Part shown: positions 32,784 to 43,153 of the stretch, piece after piece
Position numbering within the stretch: position 1 is the first letter of the stretch
How the letters are laid out: each line of letters begins with the position of its first letter
From: Bacteroidales bacterium Phil6
GTDB lineage: Bacteria; Bacteroidota; Bacteroidia; Bacteroidales; F082
Direction: 5' to 3'
DNA: 64,000 bases
Assembly: GCA_002633315.1 (NCBI GenBank)
Contig: NWBN01000032.1
Coordinates: 66,050 to 130,049 of the forward strand
Program-made: the position numbers and the translations under genes
The notes under the pieces: generated by a model
The model's database searches: none
The model's input: the letters and a program-made list of their open reading frames with translations, nothing else
Told to the model about the DNA's origin: nothing

Positions 32784-33980
32784 ATGCCAAAAATTTCAAT
32801 CAAGGGTCAGAGTATGCCGGCATCTCCAATCAGAAAACTTGTTCCTTATGCTGATGCCGCTAAACAAAAAGGTGTTAAAGTTTATCATCTCAACATTGGT
32901 CAGCCTGATATCGAAACTACTTCTAAAGCATTGAATGCTATACGCAATTATGATGAAAAGGTTATCATGTATAGCCATTCCGCCGGTAATCTTTCATATC
33001 GTGAGAAATTATGCGAATATTATGCAAAGGTCAATATCAATGTAACTCCGGACGATATTATAGTCACTAATGGCGCATCGGAAGCTCTGTTGTTTGCTTT
33101 TATGACTATTATGAATCCGGATGACGAGGTTATAATTCCTGAACCTTTCTATGCAAATTATAACGGTTTTGCAATAACTTCAGGAGTGAAAGTGAAACCT
33201 ATCTTTTCTTCTATAGAGACTGGTTTTGCTCTGCCTCCGATAGCAGATTTTGAAAAAGCTATCACTCCTAATACCAAAGCCATTTTGATATGTAATCCCA
33301 ATAATCCTACAGGATACCTTTATTCTGAGGCTGAACTTGAAGTGTTACGTGAGTTGGCGATAAAATACGATTTGTTTCTTATTGCCGATGAGGTTTACAG
33401 AGAGTTCTGTTATGATGGATCCAAACATCATTCTACTATGCATCTTAAAGGTGTCGAAGATAATGTTATACTTATAGATTCTGTATCAAAACGTTATAGT
33501 GCATGCGGTCTTCGTGTTGGCTGTTTGGTTAGTAAAAACAAGGAAGTCATCAATACTGCCATGAAGTTTGCTCAGGCTCGATTGTCGCCACCTTCCATAG
33601 GTCAAGTGGCCGCTGAAGCTGCCATATTTACTGATGATGATTATTTCAAAGATATTGTGAAAGAATATGAAGCTCGTCGGAATGTAGTGGTCGAAGGTAT
33701 CAATAAAATAGATGGTGCTTATTGCCCTTGTCCTAAAGGCGCTTTTTATATAGTGGCACATCTCCCTATTGATGATTCGGAGAAATTCTGTAAGTGGATG
33801 CTTACCGACTTCAATTATGAAGGCAAAACTGTTATGATGGCTCCGGCAAGCGGGTTCTATTCAACAAAAGGACTCGGAACATCTGAAGTGCGTATAAGTT
33901 ATTGCTTGAATGTCAATGATTTGACTGATGCAATGATGGTTCTCGCTAAAGCTTTGGAGGTTTATCCGGGTAGAAAATGA
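32784..33980 (+). CDS. Class I pyridoxal-phosphate aminotransferase
   Basis: 398 residues. The fold-type I aminotransferase motifs are in place: NGASEALLFA, NPNNPTGYLY, DEVYREF, the PLP lysine in DSVSKRYSACG (about residue 234) and the late RISY. The family covers aspartate, alanine and related aminotransferases; the substrate is not clear. It follows its own promoterless start 15 bases after the preceding terminator. Confidence 0.87.
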   Translation: MPKISIKGQSMPASPIRKLVPYADAAKQKGVKVYHLNIGQPDIETTSKALNAIRNYDEKVIMYSHSAGNLSYREKLCEYYAKVNINVTPDDIIVTNGASEALLFAFMTIMNPDDEVIIPEPFYANYNGFAITSGVKVKPIFSSIETGFALPPIADFEKAITPNTKAILICNPNNPTGYLYSEAELEVLRELAIKYDLFLIADEVYREFCYDGSKHHSTMHLKGVEDNVILIDSVSKRYSACGLRVGCLVSKNKEVINTAMKFAQARLSPPSIGQVAAEAAIFTDDDYFKDIVKEYEARRNVVVEGINKIDGAYCPCPKGAFYIVAHLPIDDSEKFCKWMLTDFNYEGKTVMMAPASGFYSTKGLGTSEVRISYCLNVNDLTDAMMVLAKALEVYPGRK

Positions 33981-33999
33981 TTCTCATAATTTATGTTTT

Positions 34000-34034
34000 A
34001 AGACCTCGACATGCTTATGCTGAGGTCTTTTTTT
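34000..34034 (+). terminator. Terminator after the aminotransferase gene
   Basis: AAGACCTC pairs with GAGGTCTT around 14 bases, followed by T's to 34034. Confidence 0.75.
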
Positions 34035-34037
34035 AGT

Positions 34038-35228
34038 CTAAAAATCAGGATATAATAGATATTTTATCCTTATTTTCCGGTATTTTTCTATGCCGTCTTT
34101 CCAACTTATACGTATTTTCTTGATATTTTCTCCGGATTCGATTTGATTTTGCAACGACTTTGTCCCACTTAGTTTTATAAAGTAATTGTTGAAGAATACT
34201 TCTTTGTCTTTCAACTGATTATATGAGTCAAGCAGCCAATCAAGCACTATTTTGCCTTCATGGTCTTTATTGTCATGGGCATATTTATTAAGGTTTTCAC
34301 CGTGACATAATTCATTTTCGTACAAAAGTACGGCACCACTGTTGTTATTTTTGGGTGTGAATGAAAAATCTCCTTTTATTTGAGGATGTCCGTAAATTTG
34401 GAAAGGCTTGTCAGTTCCTCTGCCTACACTTACTACAGTGCCTTCAAAAAGACAAAGTGAAGGATACAGATATACCGATTCCCAGTTTGGCAGGTTGGGT
34501 GAAGGTTTTACAGGTAATTTATATATGGCACGTCTGTCATAATTGCTCATGGGTATGACAGTAAGGTCGCATTTTATTCCGTCTTTCAACCATGATTCTC
34601 CATTAACCATCATGGCATATTCTCCTATGGTGAGACCATAAACAATGGGAATTTCATTCATTCCGACAAAAGAAGAGTTTTCACTTTCAAGTACAGGTCC
34701 GTCAATATAAAATCCGTTTGGATTAGGTCGGTCGAGTACAATGACAGGGATATCATTCTCAGCTGCAGCTTCCATAACGTATGTAAGTGTGGAAATGTAT
34801 GTATAAAATCTCGTCCCAACATCTTGTAAGTCAAATAAAAGAATATCAATATCATTTAATTGTTCCGCTTTTGGTTTCTTATTGTTGCCGTATAATGATA
34901 TTATTTCTATGCCTGTTTTATCATCAATTCCATTCGAAATATGTAATCCTTCTCCAATGTTTCCTCGAAAACCGTGTTCTGGAGAAAAAATTTTTTTTAC
35001 GATTATACCTTCACTTACAAGAGTATCGATTAAATGTGTGTTGTGGTATATACTTGTTTGATTGGCTATTACACCAACATTTCTACCTTTAATTAAAGGT
35101 AAGTATGACTTTGTTTGTGATATTCCGGGACCCGATTCTTCGGCTTCAAATATTGGACGTGGACTTTGTGCCTGTAAATGAATGTGAATAAATATTAAAT
35201 AAAAGAAAAATAAAAAAAATCTTGTCAT
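34038..35228 (-). CDS. NamZ-like exo-beta-N-acetylmuramidase (DUF1343)
   Basis: 396 residues. A short signal peptide ends near residue 20 (HLQA-QSP). The DUF1343 body begins with LIKGRNVGVIANQTS and shows FSPEHGFRG, LLFDLQDVGTRFYTY, DRPNPNG and SVGRGTDKPF, as in NamZ of Tannerella. NamZ removes terminal MurNAc from peptidoglycan fragments and supports cell-wall recycling or scavenging. The signal peptide implies a periplasmic or exported enzyme. mpl, another recycling gene, is about 4 kb away in the window. Confidence 0.87.
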   Translation of the reverse strand: MTRFFLFFFYLIFIHIHLQAQSPRPIFEAEESGPGISQTKSYLPLIKGRNVGVIANQTSIYHNTHLIDTLVSEGIIVKKIFSPEHGFRGNIGEGLHISNGIDDKTGIEIISLYGNNKKPKAEQLNDIDILLFDLQDVGTRFYTYISTLTYVMEAAAENDIPVIVLDRPNPNGFYIDGPVLESENSSFVGMNEIPIVYGLTIGEYAMMVNGESWLKDGIKCDLTVIPMSNYDRRAIYKLPVKPSPNLPNWESVYLYPSLCLFEGTVVSVGRGTDKPFQIYGHPQIKGDFSFTPKNNNSGAVLLYENELCHGENLNKYAHDNKDHEGKIVLDWLLDSYNQLKDKEVFFNNYFIKLSGTKSLQNQIESGENIKKIRISWKDGIEKYRKIRIKYLLYPDF

Positions 35229-35251
35229 GGTAAAATATTTGTATATCTTTG
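35222..35251 (+). promoter_or_regulatory. Promoter of the FtsX-like permease gene
   Basis: TTG (35222-35224) is 19 bases before TATCTTTG (35244-35251). It overlaps the start codon of the divergent namZ-like gene. Confidence 0.65.
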
Positions 35252-35267
35252 CAATATTAAGAAAAAT

Positions 35268-36488
35268 ATGAAAACATCGACGTTTATAGCTTCAAAAATT
35301 TTTTCTTTGTCGAAAGAAAATCTATCCTCTACAGTCATGCGTCTTGCTGTTGCAAGTGTAGCTCTTGGTGTTGCTATCATGTTGATTTCTTTATCTATAC
35401 TTATTGGTTTTAAAAATCAAATTGAGGATAAAGTCATAGGTTTTGTTTCTCCTATTCATGTACAGGCATTGAATCAAAATGAGTCTTTGGAAGAGACCCC
35501 GTTTGTCTGCGATAGTGCTTTGAAAAACAGATTGGACTTTCATTTTATAGAAACTTATCAGCAAACTGCGCACAAAGCCGGTCTTTTGAAGACAGAGGAT
35601 GAGATATATCCTTTGGTTATGAAAGGTGTAGATGAAAATTATAATTGGGATTACATAACTTCGTATCTTATTGATGGAGATGTGCCTCAATATTGCGATA
35701 CTCTTCGTTCCAATGATGTCATGCTATCTAAAGTCATAGCTGAAAAAATGAAACTCAAAGTTGGAGATGATGTGAGGATCTGGTTTGTTGATAACGATAT
35801 GAAAGCTCGTGGTCGTAAGTTTAATGTCAAAGGAATATATGAAACCGGACTCTATGAATGTGATGAGCGTTTCATATATTGTGATTTGAATCAGATAAGA
35901 CGTCTTAACGGTTGGAAAGACAATCACGTCGGTAGATTGGAGATATGGCTGACAGATGAAAACAAGATTGATGAATACAATAATTTGATATATTATAGTT
36001 TACCACCTTCTTTAACATCTATGACAGCAAGAGAGACTTATCCGCAAATTTTCGACTGGCTCGACTTGCAAGATATGAATGTTGTTATTATTATAGTTTT
36101 GATGGTACTTGTTGCTGGCATTACGATAATAAGTATGTTATTGATTATCATACTTGAGAAAACATCAACGGTGGGATTGCTTAAGGCAATGGGAGCTGAT
36201 AACGGTTTGATACGAAGCATATTTATGAGAAAATCTTGCCGGCTATTGCTAATTGGCATGTTGCTCGGTAATTTTGTAGGTTTAGGTTTATGCCTGTTTC
36301 AGAAATATACAGGCTTTATAAGATTGCAGGCTGAATCTTATTATCTTTCTTCCGTACCTATAGAATTGAATATATGGTATATTTTACTTCTGAATATTTC
36401 AGCTGTTTTGTTGTGGATTTTTATGCTTATGCTTCCGACAGTTTTAATAAATAATATAAGACCATCTAAATCAATAAGATTTGAATAA
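35268..36488 (+). CDS. FtsX/LolC-like ABC transporter permease
   Basis: 406 residues. One membrane segment near residues 25-50 (VASVALGVAIMLISLSI), a large soluble domain (about 60-270), and three membrane segments at the C-terminus with the FtsX-family region KTSTVGLLKAMGA. This resembles LolC/LolE lipoprotein-release permeases. No ATPase gene is next to it, as is common for Bacteroidota homologues. The next gene starts 15 bases downstream. Confidence 0.85.
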   Translation: MKTSTFIASKIFSLSKENLSSTVMRLAVASVALGVAIMLISLSILIGFKNQIEDKVIGFVSPIHVQALNQNESLEETPFVCDSALKNRLDFHFIETYQQTAHKAGLLKTEDEIYPLVMKGVDENYNWDYITSYLIDGDVPQYCDTLRSNDVMLSKVIAEKMKLKVGDDVRIWFVDNDMKARGRKFNVKGIYETGLYECDERFIYCDLNQIRRLNGWKDNHVGRLEIWLTDENKIDEYNNLIYYSLPPSLTSMTARETYPQIFDWLDLQDMNVVIIIVLMVLVAGITIISMLLIIILEKTSTVGLLKAMGADNGLIRSIFMRKSCRLLLIGMLLGNFVGLGLCLFQKYTGFIRLQAESYYLSSVPIELNIWYILLLNISAVLLWIFMLMLPTVLINNIRPSKSIRFE

Positions 36489-36503
36489 CCTAATAATATA
36501 GTT

Positions 36504-36956
36504 ATGAAAGATTTAACGATTAAACCATTAGAAGGCTATGGAGAATTGCCATTCGGGATGTCGCTTGACGACGTTATCAAGTATTTGGGTAAACCTGATT
36601 ATCAAGAAGAATTATTGCCTCTTGATGATTACAACAGATTGATTTCTTTTGACTATGAAGTTTTATGTATGAAGATCTATCTTGAAGGTGTTACAAATAC
36701 TGTGATATCAAGTTTTTCAATTTGTAATGAGGAGGCATTGTTATATGGAGAAAAAGTCTTTGAACTTGATAAAATAAGTATTAAAGAACTTATGAGAGAG
36801 AATAATATTGTTGAATGTTGCGAAGAATGTGATGAAAATGGAGACTGTCTTATATATGATGATTTAAGATTGGATTTTTATTTTGAGTCTGGTAAACTTG
36901 TTGAAATAGTGTGGGGTGTTTCGGTAGATGCCCAGGGAAATATTGAAACAATTTAA
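36504..36956 (+). CDS. Hypothetical acidic protein
   Basis: 150 residues, strongly acidic, no signal peptide or membrane segment. It opens with LTIKPLEGYGELPFGMSLDDVIKYLGKP, a phrase also seen in short SMI1/KNR4-neighbouring or 'leading' unknown proteins, but I do not recognise a family with confidence. A cluster CCEECDENGDC near residues 107-117 could bind metal. It starts 15 bases after the permease gene and is probably in that operon. Confidence 0.65.
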   Translation: MKDLTIKPLEGYGELPFGMSLDDVIKYLGKPDYQEELLPLDDYNRLISFDYEVLCMKIYLEGVTNTVISSFSICNEEALLYGEKVFELDKISIKELMRENNIVECCEECDENGDCLIYDDLRLDFYFESGKLVEIVWGVSVDAQGNIETI

Positions 36957-36978
36957 AGTGTTGCTTTAAATATATCTG

Positions 36979-37007
36979 TTTAATACTCATAGTAACAGTG
37001 TATTAAA
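36979..37007. terminator. Hairpin between convergent genes
   Basis: TTTAATAC (36979-36986) pairs with GTATTAAA (37000-37007), directly after the xerD stop on the minus side. No T-run, so the terminator role is uncertain. Confidence 0.45.
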
Positions 37008-37916
37008 TCACTTATTACAACGAGGATGGAAATCCATTATCACCTTTTTGAGATGTTCGTCAGAGACATGTGTGTATATTTCTGTAGTAGTGATGTTTGA
37101 ATGCCCCAACATTTGTTGTACGGCGCGAAGGTCTGCACCACCTTCTAAAAGATGTGTTGCAAAAGAATGTCTTAATGTATGGGGACTAATGTCTTTTTTG
37201 ATACCTGCTTTTTCAGCAACCGATTTTATCATCAAAAATACCGATTGCCTTGTCAATGATGTTCCTCTGTTGCTGATAAATACAATATCGGAGTATTTTG
37301 GTGCTATATGTTGATGTACTCTGCATTGTTTCATGTATAACAACAAAGTGTTTATTGTTTCGTGACATATTGGTATAAGTCTTTCTTTATCACCTTTGCC
37401 ATAGACTTTGACAAATCCGTCTTCGAAATAAATGTTACTTATTTTCAGTGATATGACTTCTGAGACTCTTAAACCGCAACTGTACATGACCTCGATTATG
37501 GCTTTATTTCTATGTCCGAAAACAGTGCTCAAATCTATTTCATCAATCATTTTCATTATTTCTTCAAAAGTAAGAACATCAGGAATATGCCTCGCTATTG
37601 TAGGAGTGTTGATGACAGAAGTAGGATTATTGTTACAAATCTTTTCTTGATTCAGATAACGATAGAAACTTTTTAATCCGGAAAGAATTCTGGCTTGTGA
37701 CACTGAACTTAATCCAAGTCTGTAAATCTCTTCAAGAAATGATTCTATCGTATTGTGCGATATGTCGTCAAGAGATTTTGTATTGTTCGAGTTTTCAATA
37801 TATTGCATGAATAAAGTTACGTCATGTTTATATGACTCTATGCTGTTTTCAGACAATGACAACTCTAAACGCAGATAATCAGTGTAATGCTTTATCAAAT
37901 TTTTGTCTAGAATCAT
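37008..37916 (-). CDS. xerD: Tyrosine recombinase XerD
   Basis: 302 residues. The catalytic set is intact: Arg in SCGLRVSEV, Lys in GKGDKERLIP, HTLRHSFATHLL with His and Arg, a later LGHS with His, and the Tyr in IYTHV. Length and N-terminal SAM-like domain fit XerD, which resolves chromosome dimers at dif with XerC. There are no phage or transposon neighbours, so a housekeeping role is likely. The ATG at 37916 is used; an in-frame TTG at 37937 would add seven residues. Confidence 0.9.
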   Translation of the reverse strand: MILDKNLIKHYTDYLRLELSLSENSIESYKHDVTLFMQYIENSNNTKSLDDISHNTIESFLEEIYRLGLSSVSQARILSGLKSFYRYLNQEKICNNNPTSVINTPTIARHIPDVLTFEEIMKMIDEIDLSTVFGHRNKAIIEVMYSCGLRVSEVISLKISNIYFEDGFVKVYGKGDKERLIPICHETINTLLLYMKQCRVHQHIAPKYSDIVFISNRGTSLTRQSVFLMIKSVAEKAGIKKDISPHTLRHSFATHLLEGGADLRAVQQMLGHSNITTTEIYTHVSDEHLKKVIMDFHPRCNK

Positions 37917-37985
37917 GTTCAACGGTTGAAAATGCAAAATTGCTAAAAATCTCGCAATTATCCTATTTTTGCTAAAAAAAAGTAT

Positions 37986-37993
37986 TAATTTTG
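37986..37993 (+). promoter_or_regulatory. -7 box of the Omp28-like gene
   Basis: TAATTTTG, 25 bases before the ATG. Confidence 0.6.
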
Positions 37994-38017
37994 CACAATA
38001 AATAAAATTAGTTAATC

Positions 38018-39658
38018 ATGAAGAAATTTTATCTGACTTTAAGTGCTTTTATTATGTTGTGCTGTACAATTACGGCACAAAATGTTGCTCGTGAATGTGT
38101 TTTGTTTGAAATATTTACCGGGGTCAACTGTCCATATTGTCCTGCTGCAGCCAATGGTATTGCTCAGATGTTGGAGGAAGGTCTTAGTATAGCGCCTGTT
38201 GCCGTACATACAAGTGCTTTTTCGACAGAAGCATTCTATACACAGGAAACCAATGCAAGGGCTAATTTTTATTATGTAAACAGCTATCCTACAGCCAAAG
38301 TGGACGGAGTGCTGTCACATTCCGGCGGAGGTAATGCTTCTCAATCGAATTATACTGCATATTTATCACGTTATCAACAGCGCATCTCTGTTGAAAGTCC
38401 TTTTACAATCGATTTGAGTTATGAATGGTTGGAGTCTTCTTTCTGTGAGGTTACTGCTGTTGTTAATAAGGTTGGCGATTGTTCCGCGACCAATTTAAGA
38501 GTTATGTTAGCTTTTACCGAATCGCATATTCAAAAATCATGGCAAGGAATGTCTGAAGTCAACTTTGTAGTTAGAGATTTTCTACCTGACCAGAATGGTA
38601 CGGTTTTTTCCGGCGAGTCGATGACAGTGACAGAAGTATTGGATATGAGTGGGATGTTGAAAGAGAATTGTGACCTTGTGGCTTGGGTGCAAGACTTTTC
38701 TACTAAGGAAGTCTATCAAACTGTGAAACTTTCAATGAGACCGGAAACGACACCTGCTTATGATGTGGCATTTCTCTCGGTTGACGAAGTTGTGACAAAT
38801 AACTGTTCCGGCGTTACTCCTGTACGTGTTTCTATGAAAAATTCCGGTACTGAGACTATCAATACTTTGCATTTCGTGGTACTTGGAGATAATGATGACG
38901 TTATTTGGGAAGATGATTTGGAATGTAATATTCCGGCTGGTGAATCACAAGCCATATCTTTGCCGGAGATTAATATTATGAATAATACAACTATTACTAT
39001 ATGTGTTACCGAAGTGAACGGAAATGACGATGCTTGTCCTTTTGATAACTATTCCACTAAAACCATTTCAGAAGCTCCTGAAATTGACGGTTATCTCAAA
39101 ATGCAGGTCAAATCTCCAAAAGAACCGGAAGAACTATATATAGAAGTTAAAAACATGACAACAAACGAGTTGTTAACGACTTATACCTTCGAAGATGGGT
39201 CTCATGCTTATACCTATGAATTGGTATTGCCGGAAGCAGATAATTGTTATCGTATCAGCCTGATAAGTACTACCGATAACGGCATTGGTGGTGGTATGCT
39301 TCTTATTACTGATTCTAATGGTCAAAGTCTTGTGCAGGCAAATGTTGTAACCAATATATTCGAACATGAGTTGTCATTTGATTTCACTTCTAATGGCACA
39401 TATACATCTGTAGAAGATAATACTTCGGAAGTAGTGTCAGTTTTTCCTAATCCTGTAAACAACCTGATGAATATAAGAGGTGTTAATGTTAAGAATGTCA
39501 CTGTTTACAATAGTTTAGGACAGATGGTGTACGCTGTTTCCGGTGATTCTGACAATATTGTAATTGATGTAAAATCTTGGGCTAATGGATTGTATTATGT
39601 CAATATCACTGATGTCAACGGCAATAATACATCTCGTAAAGTCTTGATTAATAAATAA
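38018..39658 (+). CDS. Omp28-like T9SS-secreted protein with CPYC motif
   Basis: 546 residues. A signal peptide covers about residues 1-20. The next region (about 25-240) resembles the Omp28 family: VLFEIFTGVNCPYCPAAANG carries a thioredoxin-type CPYC motif, as in Omp28. The middle is beta-rich, and the last 80 residues form a T9SS type A sorting domain (VFPNPVNNLMNIRG to KVLINK). It is predicted to be exported and displayed or released via the T9SS. A redox or binding role is possible for the CPYC domain. The stop overlaps the mpl start by one base (TAATG). Confidence 0.85.
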   Translation: MKKFYLTLSAFIMLCCTITAQNVARECVLFEIFTGVNCPYCPAAANGIAQMLEEGLSIAPVAVHTSAFSTEAFYTQETNARANFYYVNSYPTAKVDGVLSHSGGGNASQSNYTAYLSRYQQRISVESPFTIDLSYEWLESSFCEVTAVVNKVGDCSATNLRVMLAFTESHIQKSWQGMSEVNFVVRDFLPDQNGTVFSGESMTVTEVLDMSGMLKENCDLVAWVQDFSTKEVYQTVKLSMRPETTPAYDVAFLSVDEVVTNNCSGVTPVRVSMKNSGTETINTLHFVVLGDNDDVIWEDDLECNIPAGESQAISLPEINIMNNTTITICVTEVNGNDDACPFDNYSTKTISEAPEIDGYLKMQVKSPKEPEELYIEVKNMTTNELLTTYTFEDGSHAYTYELVLPEADNCYRISLISTTDNGIGGGMLLITDSNGQSLVQANVVTNIFEHELSFDFTSNGTYTSVEDNTSEVVSVFPNPVNNLMNIRGVNVKNVTVYNSLGQMVYAVSGDSDNIVIDVKSWANGLYYVNITDVNGNNTSRKVLINK

Positions 39659-41025
39659 TGAACAAAGTCCATTTTATAGCAGTTGGCGGTAGTGCGATGC
39701 ACAATCTTGCTATCGCTTTGCACAGAAAGGGTTACGAGGTAACAGGTTCCGATGACGAGATCTTCGAACCTTCGAGGACAAGACTTAAAAATGAAGGTAT
39801 TCTGCCGGAATCGTTAGGCTGGCATCCGGAAAAATTGGATGACACCTACAATGCTGTGATTTTGGGAATGCATGCAAGAGTGGATAATCCGGAATTGCTT
39901 CGTGCTCAGGAATTGGGACTTAAAATATATTCTTATCCGGAATTTCTGTATGAACAAAGCAAGGATAAGATCCGTATTGTAATTGGTGGAAGTCATGGAA
40001 AGACTACCATAACATCGATGATACTTCATGTTATGAGATATGCCGGTATTGAGACAGATTTCATGGTCGGCGCTCAACTCGAAGGCTTTGATGTTATGGT
40101 ACGTCTTAGTGAATCGGCAAAATACATGGTAATTGAAGGGGATGAGTATCTGACATCTCCTGTTGACAGAGTGCCAAAATTTCATAAATATAAACCTGAT
40201 ATTGCAGTCATCAGCGGCATTAGTTGGGACCATGTCAATGTTTTTCCTACTTTTGAAAACTATGTAGAACAGTTTGAGATTTTTGCAAATACAATAAGAT
40301 CTAATGGCTGTCTTATTTATGACAAGACAGATGCAGAGGCTGAAAAGGTGGCCTCAAAAACGCAATGTATTACTAAGGGTTATGACATTCATCCATTTAA
40401 ATATATTGACAATAAGGTCTTTCTTGTGTTGCCAGACGGGAGTTTGATGTCAGTAATGGTTTTCGGTCAGCATAACATGAAGAATATTAATGCCGCCCGT
40501 TTTGTGTGTAATGAAATAGGCATATCTGATGATGTGTTTTATAATGCAATAAGTACATTTAAAGGTGCTTCGCGTCGTTTGGAACTTCTTTTTGAGGATA
40601 AAATAAAATCTAATACGGTTTATCGTGATTTTGCCCATGCACCTTCAAAGGTTTTGGCTACAGTGAAGGCTTTGAGAGAGCAATATAGAGAAAAGTATTT
40701 ACTGATTGTCTTTGAATTACATACATATAGCAGCCTTAGTGTGGTGTTTGTTGACCATTATTCTCACTGCTTGGATGATTGCGACAAGGCAATAGTTTTC
40801 TATGATTATCATGCAGTTGAATTGAAGAGACTGGAAAAGATGACGGATGAAAGGATAAAAAGAGGATTTTCTCGTGATGACATTCAAATAGTTCACACTA
40901 AAGAGGAACTTCTTGAACTGTTAGCCAAAGACAAGACAAGTTTTGTTGTTGTCGGATTACTGAGTTCCGGAGATTTTAATGGATTGACTACAGATGATTT
41001 AAAAGACATTTATTCTGAGTCGTAG
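39658..41025 (+). CDS. mpl: UDP-MurNAc:tripeptide ligase Mpl (MurC-like)
   Basis: 455 residues. HFIAVGGSAMHNLAIALHR opens the Mur ligase fold, ATP site GGSHGKTT is near residue 106, and the fold continues with SGISWDHVNVF and ASRRLELL. The opening motif, with SAMH instead of the typical MurC GMSGIA, fits Mpl, which joins the recycled tripeptide to UDP-MurNAc. MurC proper cannot be ruled out by reading. Translation is coupled with the upstream gene by TAATG. A strong terminator follows 60 bases downstream. Confidence 0.82.
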   Translation: MNKVHFIAVGGSAMHNLAIALHRKGYEVTGSDDEIFEPSRTRLKNEGILPESLGWHPEKLDDTYNAVILGMHARVDNPELLRAQELGLKIYSYPEFLYEQSKDKIRIVIGGSHGKTTITSMILHVMRYAGIETDFMVGAQLEGFDVMVRLSESAKYMVIEGDEYLTSPVDRVPKFHKYKPDIAVISGISWDHVNVFPTFENYVEQFEIFANTIRSNGCLIYDKTDAEAEKVASKTQCITKGYDIHPFKYIDNKVFLVLPDGSLMSVMVFGQHNMKNINAARFVCNEIGISDDVFYNAISTFKGASRRLELLFEDKIKSNTVYRDFAHAPSKVLATVKALREQYREKYLLIVFELHTYSSLSVVFVDHYSHCLDDCDKAIVFYDYHAVELKRLEKMTDERIKRGFSRDDIQIVHTKEELLELLAKDKTSFVVVGLLSSGDFNGLTTDDLKDIYSES

Positions 41026-41085
41026 TTTTGTGTATATGCAGGTGAATATTGCAAGCATTTGATTTATATTCTATTTATCTAAAAA

Positions 41086-41121
41086 ACAAGGTTGTATCAA
41101 AATAAAGTGATACAACCTTGT
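41086..41121. terminator. Bidirectional terminator between mpl and rho
   Basis: ACAAGGTTGTATCA (41086-41099) pairs perfectly with TGATACAACCTTGT (41108-41121), 14 bp. Confidence 0.85.
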
Positions 41122-41141
41122 TTCATAATTGAGAAATATTG

Positions 41142-42974
41142 TTATTTGTCAATGGTTGCTATAAATTCCTCGTTAGATTTGGTTTTTGATATTCTATCTT
41201 TTAGGAATTCCATTGTTTCGATAGGTGTCATATCGGCGAAATGGTTGCGCAAAGCCCAAATTCTTTGGAGAGTAATATCATCGACGAGTAAATCGTCTCT
41301 ACGTGTACCTGAAGCAACAATATCTATTGCCGGGTAAATACGTTTATTGGATAGACGGCGGTCGAGTTGGAGTTCCATATTGCCGGTACCCTTGAATTCT
41401 TCAAAAATGACTTCGTCCATTTTAGAACCTGTATCAATAAGAGCTGTAGCAAGAATAGTGAGGGAACCTCCATTTTCGATGTTACGCGCTGCGCCGAAGA
41501 AACGTTTGGGTTTTTGCAGAGCATTGGCTTCCACACCTCCGGACAACACTTTTCCTGATGCGGGTGACACAGTGTTGTAAGCACGTGCCAAACGTGTTAT
41601 TGAATCCAATAATATAACGACATCATGCCCACATTCTGTCAGTCGTTTTGCTTTCTCAAGTACAATATTGGCAATTTTCACGTGTTTGTCAGCCGGTTCG
41701 TCAAAAGTAGATGAGATGACTTCTGCTTTTACGCTACGAGCCATATCAGTGACTTCTTCGGGACGTTCGTCAATAAGTAAAATTATAAGGTAAACTTCCG
41801 GATGATTAGCTGCAATAGCGTTTGCTACCTCTTTAAGCAATACTGTCTTACCTGTTTTAGGTTGTGCCACAATAAGACCACGTTGACCTTTACCTATAGG
41901 AGCGAACAAATCCATGATTCGGGTTGAAATGGTACATCCTTTGTGTCCGGTAATGTTGAATTTTTCGTCAGGGAAGAGTGGGGTGAGGTAGTCAAATGGA
42001 ATACGGTCTCTTACCTCTTCAGGATTACGTCCGTTTATCTTGTCAACCTTAATAAGAGGGAAATACTTTTCTCCGTTTTTTGGAGGACGAATCACTCCGA
42101 GAATCGTATCACCGGTTTTAAGTCCAAACAGTTTTATTTGAGATTGAGAAACATAAATGTCATCGGGAGAATTTAGATAGTTATAATCTGCAGAACGAAG
42201 GAAACCGTAACCGTCTGATATTATTTCTAAAACTCCTTCTGCTTTTACGATTCCATCAAACTCAGTAATGGATTCATCCTTTTTTATGTTCTGTTGATTT
42301 TGTATAAACTGTTGTTGGTTTTGACTCTGTTGATAAGTTGTCTTCGGTTCGTAATACTCTCTTTTTTCCTCAACTGTATTATAAGATGTATTGTAGTTCT
42401 GTTTAATGTCATCAGTGACGGAAGTCTCGTCGTTATTCATAATGTTATTCTTGCGTCTGAGACCATCTTCATAACGTGCTTTGGGATATGAAACATGTAC
42501 GGTTTCATTATCGGAAGATTCAATGGAAGATTTTATTATTTCCGGTCTCTTGCTGATTCTTGGTCTCTTCTCACGTTTGGGTTTTACTTCTTCATCAATT
42601 TTTTCTTTGATATCATTTTCCGGTATCTTGTCATCCACAACCAAAGTCGGAACCTCTAAATCATCATTTTCTTCAGATGTCTCTTCCATTAAATTCAAAG
42701 ATATGTCATCAATGACGTGTTTTTTGGTAGTAACATTCGTCTTCTCAACTTCTTGCGAGGCTGTATTTTTTCGTTTTCTTCTTTCCGTCTTTGCCTTAAC
42801 AGTCTCATCTTTCGCTTTAGTTTCTACATTTTGCTTTTGATTATCGCTGTTGAAATTACATATTTTATAAATCAACTCTTCTTTGTCTGAACTGATATCA
42901 TTCATTCCAAGTTTTAATGCAATTTCCTTAAGTTCGACTAATGATTTGTCGTTCAATTCAAAAATATCATACAT
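41142..42974 (-). CDS. rho: Transcription termination factor Rho with long disordered insert
   Basis: 610 residues, much longer than the 419 of E. coli Rho. A Rho N-terminal helical domain (residues 1-45) is followed by a charged then Gln/Asn-rich disordered stretch (about 46-238, including [15 protein letters not shown]). The RNA-binding cold-shock-like domain (about 245-320, with DGYGFLRS) and the ATPase domain with Walker A AQPKTGKT near 370-377 and Walker [14 protein letters not shown] follow. The enzyme ends transcription by RNA-driven ATP hydrolysis. Bacteroidota Rho proteins are known for such inserts, which in B. thetaiotaomicron promote condensates. Transcription probably starts near 43087, giving a leader of about 110 bases. 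Confidence 0.95.
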   Translation of the reverse strand: MYDIFELNDKSLVELKEIALKLGMNDISSDKEELIYKICNFNSDNQKQNVETKAKDETVKAKTERRKRKNTASQEVEKTNVTTKKHVIDDISLNLMEETSEENDDLEVPTLVVDDKIPENDIKEKIDEEVKPKREKRPRISKRPEIIKSSIESSDNETVHVSYPKARYEDGLRRKNNIMNNDETSVTDDIKQNYNTSYNTVEEKREYYEPKTTYQQSQNQQQFIQNQQNIKKDESITEFDGIVKAEGVLEIISDGYGFLRSADYNYLNSPDDIYVSQSQIKLFGLKTGDTILGVIRPPKNGEKYFPLIKVDKINGRNPEEVRDRIPFDYLTPLFPDEKFNITGHKGCTISTRIMDLFAPIGKGQRGLIVAQPKTGKTVLLKEVANAIAANHPEVYLIILLIDERPEEVTDMARSVKAEVISSTFDEPADKHVKIANIVLEKAKRLTECGHDVVILLDSITRLARAYNTVSPASGKVLSGGVEANALQKPKRFFGAARNIENGGSLTILATALIDTGSKMDEVIFEEFKGTGNMELQLDRRLSNKRIYPAIDIVASGTRRDDLLVDDITLQRIWALRNHFADMTPIETMEFLKDRISKTKSNEEFIATIDK

Positions 42975-43093
42975 AAAAGATCAAATTTCTTATGAAAAAT
43001 TGATGGGAATTTTATTCGACCCGTATTAAAGGGTGTTTTTAGTTGTTTTGCCAAGAAAACAAAAACCAAATCTTGTTTGTTCATTAGGCGCTG

Positions 43094-43101
43094 CAAATAT
43101 A
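43094..43101 (-). promoter_or_regulatory. -7 box of rho
   Basis: The minus strand reads TATATTTG about 120 bases before the ATG, giving a long leader (about 42975-43087). Confidence 0.6.
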
Positions 43102-43153
43102 CAAATTTTTGATAAAACGACAAAAAAAGTTAAAGAAATTCTAAAATTATGCA

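Noticed and set aside
37008-37916. XerD as an integrase marking a mobile element
   Set aside because: Length and context fit chromosomal XerD; no att repeats, phage or transfer genes nearby.
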